Below the pieces are notes generated by a model, which made no database searches, was not told where the DNA came from, and worked only from the letters and a program-made list of their open reading frames with translations. Below are positions 55,301-63,600 of a stretch of DNA of 64,000 bases, piece after piece. Positions within the stretch are counted from its first letter, which is position 1; the number at the start of each line of letters is the position of its first letter. The position numbers and the translations under genes are program-made. The stretch is from Lunularia cruciata (lineage: Eukaryota > Streptophyta > Marchantiopsida > Lunulariales > Lunulariaceae), in the NCBI GenBank assembly GCA_948567375.1, contig OX419762.1:40901034-40965033 (forward strand), given 5' to 3'.

Positions 55301-55929
55301 TGGAGCGTTGCAGAACCATGCAAGGAAGTATCAAATACCAATCGATACGCTCAACTTCGGATTTAATGTCATGGACTTTGAAGACAATGTAGATGTGAAG
55401 AAAGCACCGGCAGATGGCCTGTATATCAGTGGCCTCTACTTGGATGGTGCACGTTGGGATCGCCAACATAAGTGCTTGGTTGAAGCTTTGCCTGGTAAGT
55501 GTGTCCTTTCTCAAACGGGCTCTACCGATTGGATTCCTGTCGTTTGTACGAGTTTGTAACTTCCGCTTTGTCTGCTGGAATATAAAGCTCGCTCCTACTT
55601 ACAGTATACAGTTGCCAGAACTAAGATGTAGAACTCCAATCCGTGAAAGTTATAAGAAGTCTGACGAAGATTCACCTACTCCTGCTTTTGTAGGCGAAAT
55701 TTACTCAAGATTGCCCGTGGTGCACTTTATTCCAATTGTGAACTACAAGCCTCCCGTAAATGAGTACCAGTGTCCGTTATATAAAACCCATGTTAGAGCC
55801 GGAGTTCTCACCACAACCGGAGCATCCTCCAACTATATCTTGAATGTTAGCCTCAGCATTGACCCAGACACTACCCCTGATTTTTGGATCCTACAAGGGA
55901 TTGCATTGTTATGTCAAAATCCTTATTAG
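12795..55929 (+). CDS. Axonemal inner-arm dynein heavy chain (DNAH3/7/12 type), 41 exons
   Basis: The product is the motor subunit that walks flagellar doublet microtubules using ATP. Forty-one exons, listed in the following entries, splice in consistent phase to 12498 nt: 4165 codons plus TAG at 55927-55929, the usual size for axonemal dynein heavy chains. Landmarks in order: Ser/Thr-rich N-terminus, tail, linker, AAA1 P-loop GPAGTGKT (residue 1509), AAA2 GPTGGGKST (1790), AAA3 GVSGAGKSA (2137), AAA4 GVGGSGKQS (2489), stalk and microtubule-binding domain (about 2872-3016), AAA5, AAA6 and the C-terminal domain ending ALLCQNPY. Tail and C-terminal wording matches single-headed inner-arm chains (human DNAH3/7/12), not outer-arm or two-headed types. 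The start is the first ATG of the open first exon. Transposons fill introns 16 and 26. A sperm-flagellum role is inferred from the family and from a land-plant host. Confidence 0.93.
16330..17334 (+). other. Dynein intron 6 and other long introns without features
   Basis: Intron 6 is about 1.0 kb of AT-rich sequence with no gene or transposon signature. The same holds for intron 1 (13354-13967), intron 5 (14877-15654), intron 7 (17533-17829), intron 8 (17920-18415), intron 13 (20347-21090), intron 21 (34692-35501), intron 27 (47114-47526), intron 30 (48686-49083), intron 33 (50261-50825) and intron 39 (54757-55289). Intron 10 (18827-19361) holds a small GC-rich hairpin at 18956-18985. Confidence 0.5.
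17335..21924 (+). other. Dynein exons 7-16: tail
   Basis: Exons: 17335-17532, 17830-17919, 18416-18517, 18713-18826, 19362-19454, 19712-20000, 20210-20346, 21091-21254, 21462-21636, 21784-21924. Each is bounded by AG and GT, and phases agree throughout. Typical motifs are KPKTVEEFVDIANFAE in exon 11, a helical segment from AFHAKLDKLEFEFDLI in exon 12, and CLRDRHWKKIELVINHK in exon 15, the HWxxI motif near the start of the linker. Exons are small (90-290 nt), in contrast to the very long motor-domain exons. Confidence 0.85.
18956..18985. repeat. GC-rich 8-bp hairpin in dynein intron 10
   Basis: GCCGCCCC (18956-18963) pairs perfectly with GGGGCGGC (18978-18985) across a 14-nt loop, in otherwise AT-rich intron sequence. 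The function, if any, is unknown. Confidence 0.6.
22329..24960 (+). mobile_element. Ty1/copia remnant A (family 1), sense strand
   Basis: A 5' LTR at about 22329-22626 (TGTTAG...CTCTCA) is followed directly by the primer site TGGTATCAGAGC (22627-22638), complementary to the 3' end of initiator tRNA-Met. Gag lies at about 22970-23920 (LKLKASMV, SMKHEGLVEQT, zinc knuckle CHYCSKK...HHIKYC). The protease (DTTASQHMTHQRTC, about 24005-24045) and pre-integrase/integrase start (LWHRCLGHIS, CLQGKQTR, SDNGGEYKSTTFHLL) continue to about 24870. Stops and frameshifts are frequent, and reverse transcriptase, RNase H and the 3' LTR are missing. The copy is a truncated, dead element of the same family as the older element in intron 26. 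Confidence 0.8.
22925..23216 (+). repeat. 146-bp tandem duplication inside copia A gag
   Basis: The stretch starting TATCAGTACCCCTACTCCTC (22925) recurs at 23071 as TATCAGTACACCTACTCCTC. The following sequence, coding WKHCF/LKLKASMV-type Gag residues, is repeated with few differences. The duplication arose within the element after or during insertion. Confidence 0.8.
25160..26860. repeat. Second cluster of palindromic-core repeats
   Basis: The core GAGTTCCGGATCTCCCGTTC, followed by a few bases and GAACGGCTTCTG, occurs in variant form near 25186, 25648, 25733, 25983 and 26708, with a partial copy near 26055. Each is usually preceded by a CATTTGCATTTAATGAG-like stretch and followed by CTCATCTC and sometimes CAGACCCCTAACG. 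This is the same family as in 1510-5800 but a different subtype (GGATCTCC rather than GGATAACC). No protein-coding capacity is recognised. Confidence 0.65.
26860..27080. repeat. Tandem duplication of about 124 bp
   Basis: GAGTCATTGATGGCAATACT begins at 26860 and again at 26984, and the two following segments (through ATATTGTTATCTCTGA) align with small indels. The duplication abuts the left LTR of copia element B. Confidence 0.75.
29340..29720 (-). repeat. LTR-like copy of family 2 nested in element B
   Basis: The segment around TAGAAGGTCTGCCAATCATTC, then ATCAGAGTAGATATACCTGATTGCACTC, then GCAGCATGAATAACACCC parallels the LTR of element D (39606-43413) at the same spacing but with many substitutions. 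It is probably a diverged solo or nested LTR. Confidence 0.55.
31180..31560 (+). pseudogene. Copia reverse-transcriptase fragment, sense orientation
   Basis: The sense-strand translation gives FEIKQGVENENLRYKAKFVA and, after several stops, LLKKALYGFQQMPTIWYEKL, the copia RT blocks corresponding to RVKRGAENEILKYKARLVAK and LKKALYGLKQAPRAWYEKL in element D. It runs opposite to the surrounding antisense element B, so it is an inverted or separately inserted fragment. Confidence 0.7.
32108..32300. repeat. Palindromic-core repeat copy beside dynein exon 17
   Basis: This contains GGATTTCTCACTATTCTAGC twice, about 55 bp apart, followed by GAGTTTTGGATAACCCGTTC and CAGAACGGCTTCTG, then TATACCTATATATAAC. 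It matches the copies near 2750-2890 and 5600-5740 at the left of the window, some 27-29 kb away. Confidence 0.8.
32422..35826 (+). other. Dynein exons 17-22: linker and start of AAA1
   Basis: Exons: 32422-32552, 32856-33074, 33522-33742, 34032-34200, 34386-34691, 35502-35826. Key segments are VYVLGGVDDVLAALED, ANALQAGTSPGWLETFQKSN, FPRFYFLSNDELLEILAQTR (a strongly conserved linker motif), TSQIYWSNMIEDAL and WQMQLRYYWDDEL. Exon 22 carries YAYEYLGAQPRLVITPLTDR and the AAA1 P-loop GPAGTGKTETTKD at 35725. AAA1 is the main ATP-hydrolysing site. For exons 20 and 22 I chose the internal acceptors at 34032 and 35502 because only these keep the phase and restore the family sequence (KCFDGIRSLDFGED; DDMIREKIFK). 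Confidence 0.9.
35966..39114 (+). other. Dynein exons 23-26: AAA1 to AAA3/4
   Basis: Exons: 35966-37870 (1905 nt, the longest), 38009-38263, 38352-38603, 38854-39114. Exon 23 has AAA1 Walker B (ACFDEFNRID), FITMNPGYAGRTELPDNLK, the AAA2 P-loop GPTGGGKST at 36707, and the AAA3 P-loop GVSGAGKSA at 37748. Exon 24 has the AAA3 Walker B region (CFVDDVNMP) and GPPGGGRNE. Exon 25 has FNLRDVSKIFQ and exon 26 leads towards AAA4. The AAA3 P-loop keeps the G...GKS core but differs from the usual GPTGTGKS of this family. Exon 26 ends CAG|GTACAC, the donor of the 7.7-kb intron 26. Confidence 0.93.
39606..40012 (-). repeat. Extra partial LTR of element D
   Basis: Nearly identical to 40013-40499 and 42959-43413 but lacking the end bearing CTCGAGATTATCACAACTAA, and missing the first two bases (TG) at its outer edge. 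It joins the next LTR at TAGTC|TGATGAG. It probably arose by unequal recombination or template switching between LTRs. Confidence 0.8.
40013..40499 (-). repeat. 3' LTR of element D
   Basis: In plus orientation it runs from TGATGAGAACC to CAACTAACA. It contains several direct repeats of an ATCATGTATCTAGTCTA-like unit near 40390-40480, more than the other two LTR copies, which explains its greater length (487 bp against 455 bp). Confidence 0.85.
40600..42088 (-). pseudogene. Reverse transcriptase and RNase H of copia element D
   Basis: Two overlapping antisense frames cover the region. 41195-42088 codes GCKWVFRVKRG, KARLVAKGFNQK, DVKTAFLNGDL, LKKALYGLKQAPRAWYEKL and YVDDLLLLG. 40600-41250 codes RPDICYAVGALARYTSN, YTDASWGDDTDKSRSTSGY, SWRSKQQTSVALSTTEAEF and LYCDNTGSIALSKNPVHHPR, the RNase H part. 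A frameshift near 41200-41250 separates them, so the polyprotein is no longer intact. Confidence 0.88.
42363..43092 (-). pseudogene. Gag of copia element D
   Basis: Two antisense frames carry LIGELRELEKLGNTNYKAWA, an ALEAHDIDELESNKEERIKH region, then DFTLHLSKLQKVFKSVKEDG and INHLLRTLPPSYQPIKVAL, the UBN2-type Gag of plant copia elements. A frameshift near 42640-42700 splits it. No zinc knuckle follows; the next sequence (42092-42292) is the spacer normally found just before RT. Confidence 0.8.
42959..43413 (-). repeat. 5' LTR of element D
   Basis: 455 bp with TG/CA ends, adjoining the primer-binding site at 42945-42958 on its inner side and copia element C sequence (TAATTGTGTGCCC) on its outer side. 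Confidence 0.88.
43414..46401 (-). mobile_element. Ty1/copia element C (family 1), older, split by element D
   Basis: Read on the minus strand: the 5' LTR is about 46129-46401 (TGTTAGACTAG...CCTACA) and the primer site TGGTTTCAGAAC lies beside it (46117-46128), a near match to the initiator tRNA-Met 3' end. Gag is at 45257-45844 (SMKHEGLVKQTTALAVTQG); the zinc knuckle CYYCSRKGHHIKDC and protease DTAASQHMTNGRTC are in 44733-45158. Integrase (LWHRRLGQIN, CLHGKQTR, HSDNGGEYKSTAFH) is fused by internal deletion to the RT tail (LYVDDYILASNSL) in 43779-44723. A later block (MWAMVSTRPDLAYAVSSVAN) is at 43380-43694. No 3' LTR was found, so the left end is truncated. Confidence 0.82.
44102..44175. repeat. 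37-bp tandem duplication in element C integrase
   Basis: GATGAAGTTGCCTTTCTGCA, followed by TAGGTGATATACTCCTG, occurs twice in a row (44102-44138 and 44139-44175). It disrupts the integrase frame of this dead element. Confidence 0.85.
46807..47930 (+). other. Dynein exons 27-28: AAA4
   Basis: Exons: 46807-47113 and 47527-47930. Exon 27 has FKDAISHIARLTRVLRQPRG and the AAA4 P-loop GVGGSGKQSLTR at 46972. Exon 28 has FLFTDTQIVNEGFVEDINNL, the sensor-type SREFIHVVLCMSPVGE and CCTIDWFDEWPEEAL. The acceptor at 47527 was chosen because it restores the phase and gives the family-like AG-IDGKPITFLFTDTQ. Confidence 0.93.
48136..50260 (+). other. Dynein exons 29-33: stalk and microtubule-binding domain
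   Basis: Exons: 48136-48378, 48587-48685, 49084-49344, 49444-49878, 50108-50260. Exons 29-31 form the outgoing coiled coil (LNKLKETNELIATMK; heptad-rich VKETVAIEEQQVKVQAAET). Exon 32 holds the microtubule-binding domain (YIHDPQFVPEAVQKQSNAA, MCMWVRAMNVYADVAKVVAP) and the returning coil. Exon 33 (51 codons: VRWRETAAEIGE...FLCAVCISYYGAF) is easily missed because it lacks a Met, but its splice sites and phase fit. The predicted stalk has normal length for this family. Confidence 0.9.
50826..55929 (+). other. Dynein exons 34-41: AAA5, AAA6, C-terminal domain
   Basis: Exons: 50826-51173, 51296-52756, 52958-53108, 53394-53543, 53830-54290, 54472-54756, 55290-55494, 55694-55929. Exon 34 has [20 protein letters not shown] (AAA5). 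Exon 35 has MTTKLSNPHYLPEVCIKVTL, YFIISDLALIDSMYQYSL, SRGLFEEHKLTFSF and ISLGQGQGPVAE (AAA6). Exons 36-41 give TNEPPKGVRANM, RRKFGPLGWNVKYDF, EINYGGRVTDDLDRR, YPSLKPLTSWI, GLYLDGARWDRQ and the conserved end CPLYKTHVRAGVLTTTG. Introns 34 and 36 use GC donors (CAG|GCAAGC and CAG|GCAAGA). The stop is TAG at 55927. Confidence 0.92.
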
Positions 55930-57251
55930 AGTAGTTGGTTTAGTCCTGGAGATAAAGCGTTTTGGCTGGATCAATTGTGAGCAGTATGATTCTTTGATAC
56001 TTTTGACTCCGTTGACCAACCTCTAATCATCTATTTATAACCGGACACTCGCCTGAGCCACATTGTAAGATGAACTTTCAGGCTCGGGTTGTTGTCAATC
56101 ATCATATAATCCATTCCGTCGATTTGACTCTAATCGCAATTAGACACTCGCCTTGATTAGAATTCTTGTCAGTTTGAGAATATTAATATCTGTTCCCACC
56201 ACATCAACTGTGAACAGCATTTCTAATTAAGTATACACGGTAGTTGCAAAAAATGATATATTTAAGGTATACTTCGTTGTGAACAGTTTTGATTGGTTCA
56301 CAAAGTAAAATATAACTTGACCTTGCAGGTGTACAGAAACTTGAAGTTCATTAGTCGAAAAGTAGAGTTGAAACTTGACCATACCGGTATGAATGTGCAG
56401 CTCAAGATGCCAAGGGCACGTCGGAGAATTTTAAACTCTGTCTATCACATGTTCATATGTTTGTATTAGCCAGCCATGATGACTAGTTTCCCTCTACAAT
56501 CTTGGTTGCTGAACTCTCACAAGATCTGATGCAAAGCGATTGAGACGAACGACGACTATGATGCACACTTTTACTTGTCCAATACTTATCTTTAAGAGTT
56601 GGATCTAACGTGGCAAAGATAGTTCTAGAGGTAGTAGCTGAACAGGGGGAGATTAAGCAGGAGGTAGTGCGAGATATCGATGTTGTGAACCTGCTGTCGT
56701 GGTTAAAGATAGCGCGATGAGTATGTTTGAAGGAAGTTTTATTGCTGACCCAGAAAATTAGTTGAAACCAGTTGAAACTGAATCAACAAGTACAGTTCTA
56801 AATTTACAGTGCACTGCAAAAATTCTCAAATGTCGAAAACCTTGTGTGTTTATTATCTGTCCTTGGGACAAAGAACCAAGGGCCGATGATACTCTACAAC
56901 TATCCAGCACCATGGAGGCAAAACTCCAGGTATTGTCCTCGGCAGTTGTCACATTACACATGTGACGCTATTACCAGCTAGAGTAGCTATTGTAGCTTAT
57001 TTGATCTACATTGCTGCTTCGGAGAATCATCATCACCCTTTTGGGGAGATGGAAGGCTTCATAATATCAGCAAGGAAAAAGAATCGGTATCTTAAGAAGG
57101 TCCTAAATTTCTCATCGTCCGTCTTCTGCCAAATCAACACATGAGACTGGTTTGGTACAGAAACTCCGTGCTGGATTTAAGGTTACTACTGCTTTGTCTC
57201 TAAAAAAGCAACTGGTTTAGTCCGAAAGAATAACGCTTGCCGCAAGAGAGA
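55930..57251. other. Intergenic region between converging dynein and ABCG genes
   Basis: This holds the 3' UTRs of both genes. Two plus-strand open stretches look somewhat protein-like: 56329-56469 (after TTGCAG; VYRNLKFISRKVELKLD...) and 56598-56720 (VGSNVAKIVLEVVAEQGEIK...). I cannot connect them to each other or to any family, so they are not called as a gene. No transposon signature was seen. Confidence 0.4.
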
Positions 57252-57689
57252 TCACCGAGATTGAAAGTTGAGGAATTTCATGGCCACGATAGTAACAACG
57301 GTGAACATAAGAATGAAGCCCAACATCATGAGTGAAATGAAAGGTAAATAGCTCCTCTTGTACCCAAAGTGATGTTCAACGAAGTATTTCACCGTTGTTA
57401 CCGTTCCATCAGTGTGAGTAACGTATTTATCGTCCATGTCTCCAAATTGCGTCACGATGCATCCGTACAGAGTGTAGGAAATTGGATTTATCCAGTAGAA
57501 CCACTTCCACCATACAGGGAGTCTCTGCGTGAACAGATATGAGGAGATCACGTGAAATGAATCAGTCCACGGTCTCTCATGTCGCAGCGTAAAAGATTTA
57601 AACATAGAAACTACTGTCACCTACCGATCAGATTCAATGGATATCTGAGTCTGAGGAACCTAATCAAAATCTAAGTAGTTGGAAGTAAC

Positions 57690-57736
<47 letters not shown>

Positions 57737-60656
57737 TGCTGACCGGTTTTGTGATAAGGAAACCAGAGAAGAGATTCCATAAGTTGTAGAAGAAACCAGA
57801 AGTGACAGCAGCAACTAAGGCGTTCGGGGATACAGCCACGGCCGTGATACCGTAATATGTGAAGTAAAGTTGCGTCATAAATAAGAAGTAGAGGTACCAA
57901 AAGAACTTATCAGCCTCCCACTGCAAGTTTATCAGAGTATACGTGATCACAGCGTACAGCATTGCTGATACGAGTACATAAGGGATCTCAATAAGCATCT
58001 GTAGAACAAAAGGGATAACACATCAGTTCTTCACTCGACAGGTTTCTTCAGGCCAACAATTATTTCATCGACAGCTGTTGGATGTATACGACCTGCAGAA
58101 ATATTGCCACTAAGTGTTGTAATTCAAGGCAACGTTGAACTTGAATAGTGCATCAAACAAGACAGAGAATCGTGTGGATAGCGAACCTGGGAAACAGCGT
58201 ACGGAACTGGGGAATACATTCCAGCACCTCGTTCTCTATAGAAGACGGTGCGTTCTGTCGCGACTAGTGGTTGGACCGATGAAGAGAATTGAACTCCGAG
58301 AAAAAGTTGAGAAGAGTAGATTGACCCCATGAGCGAGTAGAGAGTACGCTGATTGTCTCTGCAGTCACAATCTTCACAGATTCAATAAACTGTTCTGAGT
58401 TGAGGGAGAGAGCTTCAAATGTTATCGAGAGGGACAATGAGAAGAGAACTTACGTGTGGTGGCCTTTTCTCCAAAACATGGTACCGAAAAACAGAGCAGA
58501 GACGAAGGTAATACTGAATCTGACCACGTTGTAATCAGGACTGCGCCAGTACGTCCAATGCTTCTTCCACAAGTTCCAATACAACTGCACTATAAATGGC
58601 TGAGCATACTTCGTGGGGAAGTACAGGTCCTCGGACCCCGGAGCGGGAGTAGCCAGCTCGTTGACCAAGGCCTTTTGACGTCTGCAAGCAACCAAGTCAG
58701 CTGCAGTTAGCATTCAACATTCAATTCATGTCCGCAACAAGCAATCAGGCGACGCAATCGAGGGCAAGTCTTACTCGCAGAGAGGAGATTTGCTATAAAT
58801 CTCGGCAAAATCAACACCAAGTTTGATCTCTGTGCCGGGGCTGGTCACCTCCAACATCCAAGCCGCTGGATTGTGTCCGTCCCTAATTCTCTGGACACCG
58901 GGAATAGCCTGGATATGCATGTAACCATCAGTACCAATTGCGATCGCCACAGAGATATTTCATGCACCAAAAACAGTTTCTGAGATTGTGACATGATCAA
59001 AGGAGGCGCTTGGAGAAAGCTTAAGCAATCACACCTCAAAGTATTCCACAAGGGCCTGAGATTCTCTCCCCAATGGACCCGCGTACACCATCTGGCCACC
59101 TCGCTTCAATAGAAGCAGCTGCAGAAACAAAAGCAACCGCAATCTTTACACAGAATTGGCAGACAACTATGCGACAAGGTCGATCGTGATTTGGCACGCA
59201 CTTTGTTTCTTGGCAATTTGGGGGTGAATGGAAAACCTCATCAAATGACTCGAAATTGTCGATGCTGGGCTGATGAATGGTGCACACGACGGTGCGACCT
59301 GTGTCAACAGTGTTTCGGACCGTCCGCATGACGATGGCTGCAGCTCTGGCGTCCAAGCCTGATGTGGGCTCGTCCATGAAGATAATAGACGGGTTTGCAA
59401 CCAACTCCACAGCTATGGTCAACCTCTTGCGCTGCTCAGTGGACAGACCAGTCTCTCCGGGCAGTCCCACTAAGGCACCCTGAATCATCGTCAGCTCCAC
59501 CAACGCCATCACCTCCTCCACAAATTGCTGCAATCCAATCCAGCGTTAATCTCCAGATTCCCTAGGATTGACTTCAGCCTTCAATTACATTTCTGGAGAA
59601 GGAAACGTGAAAAGAAGTTGAGAGAAAATGAACGTAGGTACCACTTTCTTGTCGGGTTCAATATCCTTGGAGAGACGAAGCCATGCTGAGAAGAGAAGAG
59701 ATTCTCTGATAGTGACTTGAGGCGAATGAATGTCGTTCTGCTCACAGTAGCCGGCGATTCGAGCAAAGGTATCTTGATGCTTTGGGAAACCAGAAATTCT
59801 AATGTCACCCTCAACGACTCCCTGATTTTTCCTCCCTGCCAGCACGTCCATGAGTGTGCTCTTTCCAGCTCCTGTGACTCCCATCAGAGCTGTCAAAACT
59901 CCCGGCCTAAAAGACCCAGTGATTTCTCGCAGCAGCTGGAGCTGTGTTGCACCTCCGGCTGCTTCTTTCATTTGCTGCCCAAAGTTCAAAAGGATTTGCA
60001 TCAGTCCACTGTGGAGCATTCACTAATTTGCTAATTGCTGCGTTTATAATGAAAATGAAAGGATATATGAGGATGAGGGAGAAATACCGGAGGCATGGTC
60101 ACGAAATAATTGACGTTGCTGAAGCTAATTGCCAAGGGTTGGAACGGCAAAACCATCCCCTTCTTAACAATAGCACCAGGCTCTGCAATAGAACGTCTAG
60201 ATGTGAATTCAGGCTCTTGTGCTCCTGCAGAAGTACTAGCCTCATTTTCGGCTTGCTGCTTCTGAGACATCTGAATTTCTCCGGGTGTGCTTGTTGTTTT
60301 ACTTCCATATCCTCCACTGCTTTCAGGCGGGGTCGACTCCAAAATGGACTTGCTCTTTGTATCTGCAATTCGGACCATCCGTAACCCAGTCTACTTCAGC
60401 CTAGAACCTCAACACTAACATTATTCATGCATGCATTACATTGTTCTCAGAAACTTACAAAAGAGACTTGAACTTACATCTAATTGAGAATATACTAGTG
60501 TAGAGATAAGACCTGTGGTGGTACTCAGGGATCGAGGAATTGAAGTTGATTTCTTCGACGACTTAGCTCCTTCAATGGCCACAAGCTCGCCAGTTCGGTT
60601 GGCATTCCTTTGTGCATAGGCCTCCGGCGACATACCTACATTTTTATTGCCTGGAG
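57252..60656 (-). other. ABCG exons encoding linker, NBD2 and TMD2
   Basis: In transcript order: 60656-60513, 60362-60088, 59974-59645, 59527-59237, 59118-59035, 58908-58775, 58681-58454, 58358-58187, 57998-57744, 57524-57252. The linker is Ser/Thr/Glu-rich and poorly conserved ([20 protein letters not shown]) up to [20 protein letters not shown], where NBD2 begins. The end of exon 59974-59645 may instead be 59642; both donors keep the phase. Confidence 0.88.
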
Positions 60657-63600
60657 CTGCAGTGACCAATCCATCGGAGTTACTTAATTAGCACTTCATG
60701 AGCACTTCCAGCCAGAATTCTTTCATCCAAACCATCTATTCAAGTTCGAGCATTCAAAGTCTCCTCTTGCAATAGACCGGTCCACTTTCAGACTACGTAT
60801 CACTGGCACAGATTACGTATCAGTTGCAAAAGTGATTGTTTCAACCTACCACGGAGGTACTCGAGAGCCAAAGTAAATACAGTGTTGAAGACGATAAAAT
60901 CGACGGCCAGGACAGCCAAAGCAATATAGTACCAAAATCCTCGAGCAAAGAGGCCAGCGTTCTTGAGGTATCGCCTGCCCAGAGTGAGACCATCTCCCCG
61001 AAGTCCACTAGGCTGGGTAATAGTCATCAATTGCGATAAGACACAAAATTCAATAAGCATAAATTGAGTAGATCAAGAGATTGATCTTTTAGCCCGAAAG
61101 ATCGACTGAGTGGTGTCCAGAGTATTCAAATGAAGATGCAGATTTAAATAACAATATCAATCTGGCTACTTAGAAGTAGAAGCGAAGACGAAAGGATCTA
61201 CCTTACGCCACTGTGGAGCAAGAAATTCATTAACAGCAATTCCATTTTGAGCACTGGATAAGGGAGACAAATAGTATCCCCAAATCCACCAGCCTCTGAT
61301 ATCCGTCCTTGGAAGCACGAACCCACCGAGGACGAATACCAACAGCAGACTCAACGATCCGACCGAGTTTGCGACGACTAAAGTTCTCGTAATCCCACCC
61401 AGCATACGAAACAGACTCGATGTCATGACGTGAGCCAAAATCAGTAAAAGTAATTGGCGAAAGAATCTGCACACAAAATGGACATTGTTCGTTCAGGTTC
61501 TGAGCTTCAAGACTGAATTAAATCTCAGCTGTAATGCAACCAGACGAAATTGGGTCGTACCAAGAGAAGGGACAAGATGGATCCACCTGCCAACAAAAGG
61601 AGCCATGCCGATGCAGTAATAGGTGATGAAAATCCATACGCAGGATTCGATGATAGCGAACGGGATTCGAAGAATTAAGGTCGATAATGTAAAGGTCCAG
61701 GCAGGGAAGAACTTCATGTTCCGATGCTTGTAGAACACTGGCAGTCGATCTACGACCGCGGTAATCTCAGCAAACCCGTTGAACATGACAGTCACTATAC
61801 TGAAGAAAAGCGCTGACGCCATCGTCTGTGCGTCTTCGACATTTCTGTGATGCATTCTCGTCCGAAAGAACGCACTCACTGCTATAAGCGCCATAATTGA
61901 CAACTGATCATACCAAAACCTCATGATTAGAATCGTCAAATAGCAGTGCACATGCAGAAGTTGGATCCTCGCGTACTGAATATGGAGCAAGTAGCCCTTT
62001 TCATCCGTTTCATAGATAATCTTCTGCGAAGTTGTAAGCACGAGAGGTCATATGTGGCATAATCAAGCGCTTGATAATTATGGTAGTGATTAATATATTT
62101 TTGCATGAAAATTCCATAGCATAATTGTGTGTTTCCTCGATTAGATTCTTTGATTGAAATGAAGTCTTTTTGTCAATAGGATCTAAGGTCCTACATACCC
62201 TACTTAATTGTACTTAAAGTAAGGCTTCTGAAGTTAGTGTCATTGACTAAAAATTTGACCATGAGGACATATATCTCATATGGTTCGTATATACTTTCGG
62301 CTAAGACCTCTGACCAGAAGTGGAAGATTTTGTTGGCCGCACCTGAGTACTCTTAAAGATGTGGATGAATGCGCCTCGTTTAAGGAGAGTTATCTCTCTG
62401 TCGAAGGTTATCTTGAAGAGTTCCCACTTGGGCAGCAGCCAATCCTCGAACACAAGAGCCGCCTTGTGGCTCTTGCTCTTGTCCATGGGAGTCTTCAGTT
62501 CGTCGAGCATTTTCATTCCCACGGGGGATTTCATGTAAGCTTCATGAAAACTGCGCACTGGCACAAACTGATATGGTATCGACTTATCGGCCCAGTATTG
62601 TTCCTGATCCTTGCGCGAAGTGACCTGCATGGAAACCAAAAGAGTTCACATAATAAGTTGAGTAAAAAGCAAGTAGGCTTAAATCCGATCATGGACGGCT
62701 GGATATCGGTATTGGACGGACCTCTTGGAGAAAGTCGGCTACACCCTTTCTGGCAGGGCAGCGGAAGCCACAGGATTCAATAAATTCCAGGACGTCTTCA
62801 CGGGGACCGTGGTAGACGATTTGGCCGTCCGCGAGAAGGACGAGATCATCGAAGAGCTCGAAGGTCTCAGGAGCAGGCTGCAGGAGAGAAATGAATATTG
62901 TGGACTCAATCACATGCGCAAACTGGCCGAGGCATTTGACGATCTGGTAGGTGGTGGAGCTGTCCAGACCCGTCGAGATTTCGTCCATGAACAGGGTTTT
63001 ACTTGGCCCCACGAGCACCTCACCTGCAAAATGGATCCATCAGCGATTGTGCCATATTGTCCTACATAGCTTTCAAGTTGAAGAAGAAGGTCTTGTTTAT
63101 GTACCTGTAGTGACTCGTTTCTTCTGGCCTCCAGAGATTCCTCTCACGATCTGATCCCCCACCTTGGTATCTGCACAGATGTCAAGGCCGAGTATCTGCG
63201 CAGCAAAGATTCAGTAAGGTTCAAGCCCAGATCTTAATTCACAGCGCCGAACGTAGATCAAGGAACTCCTCTGAAACCTCTAGAGCCTCTAAAGAAGACC
63301 ATATCGATTGTGGATATAAACTACAATTCAAGTCAAAATAACACTAGCTCGTTTATTGCTGTTGGATGATCTTAGCCACGGGTCTTCTACCAACCTTCAT
63401 AATATATTCTGTGACCATATCGTTTGAAACGGTTTCTGTTGATAGCGCCTGCAACCACACAAGTATTACGTCAGAGTTAGATTGAGGGATTTTGCACATG
63501 TCCCTAGAGCCTGCGGGTGGTTCTACAATGTATTATTGATGAATCTACGCACTCGATTGAAAACAAAGTCTATAAAATTCACGACCATGTAGATCTCAAC

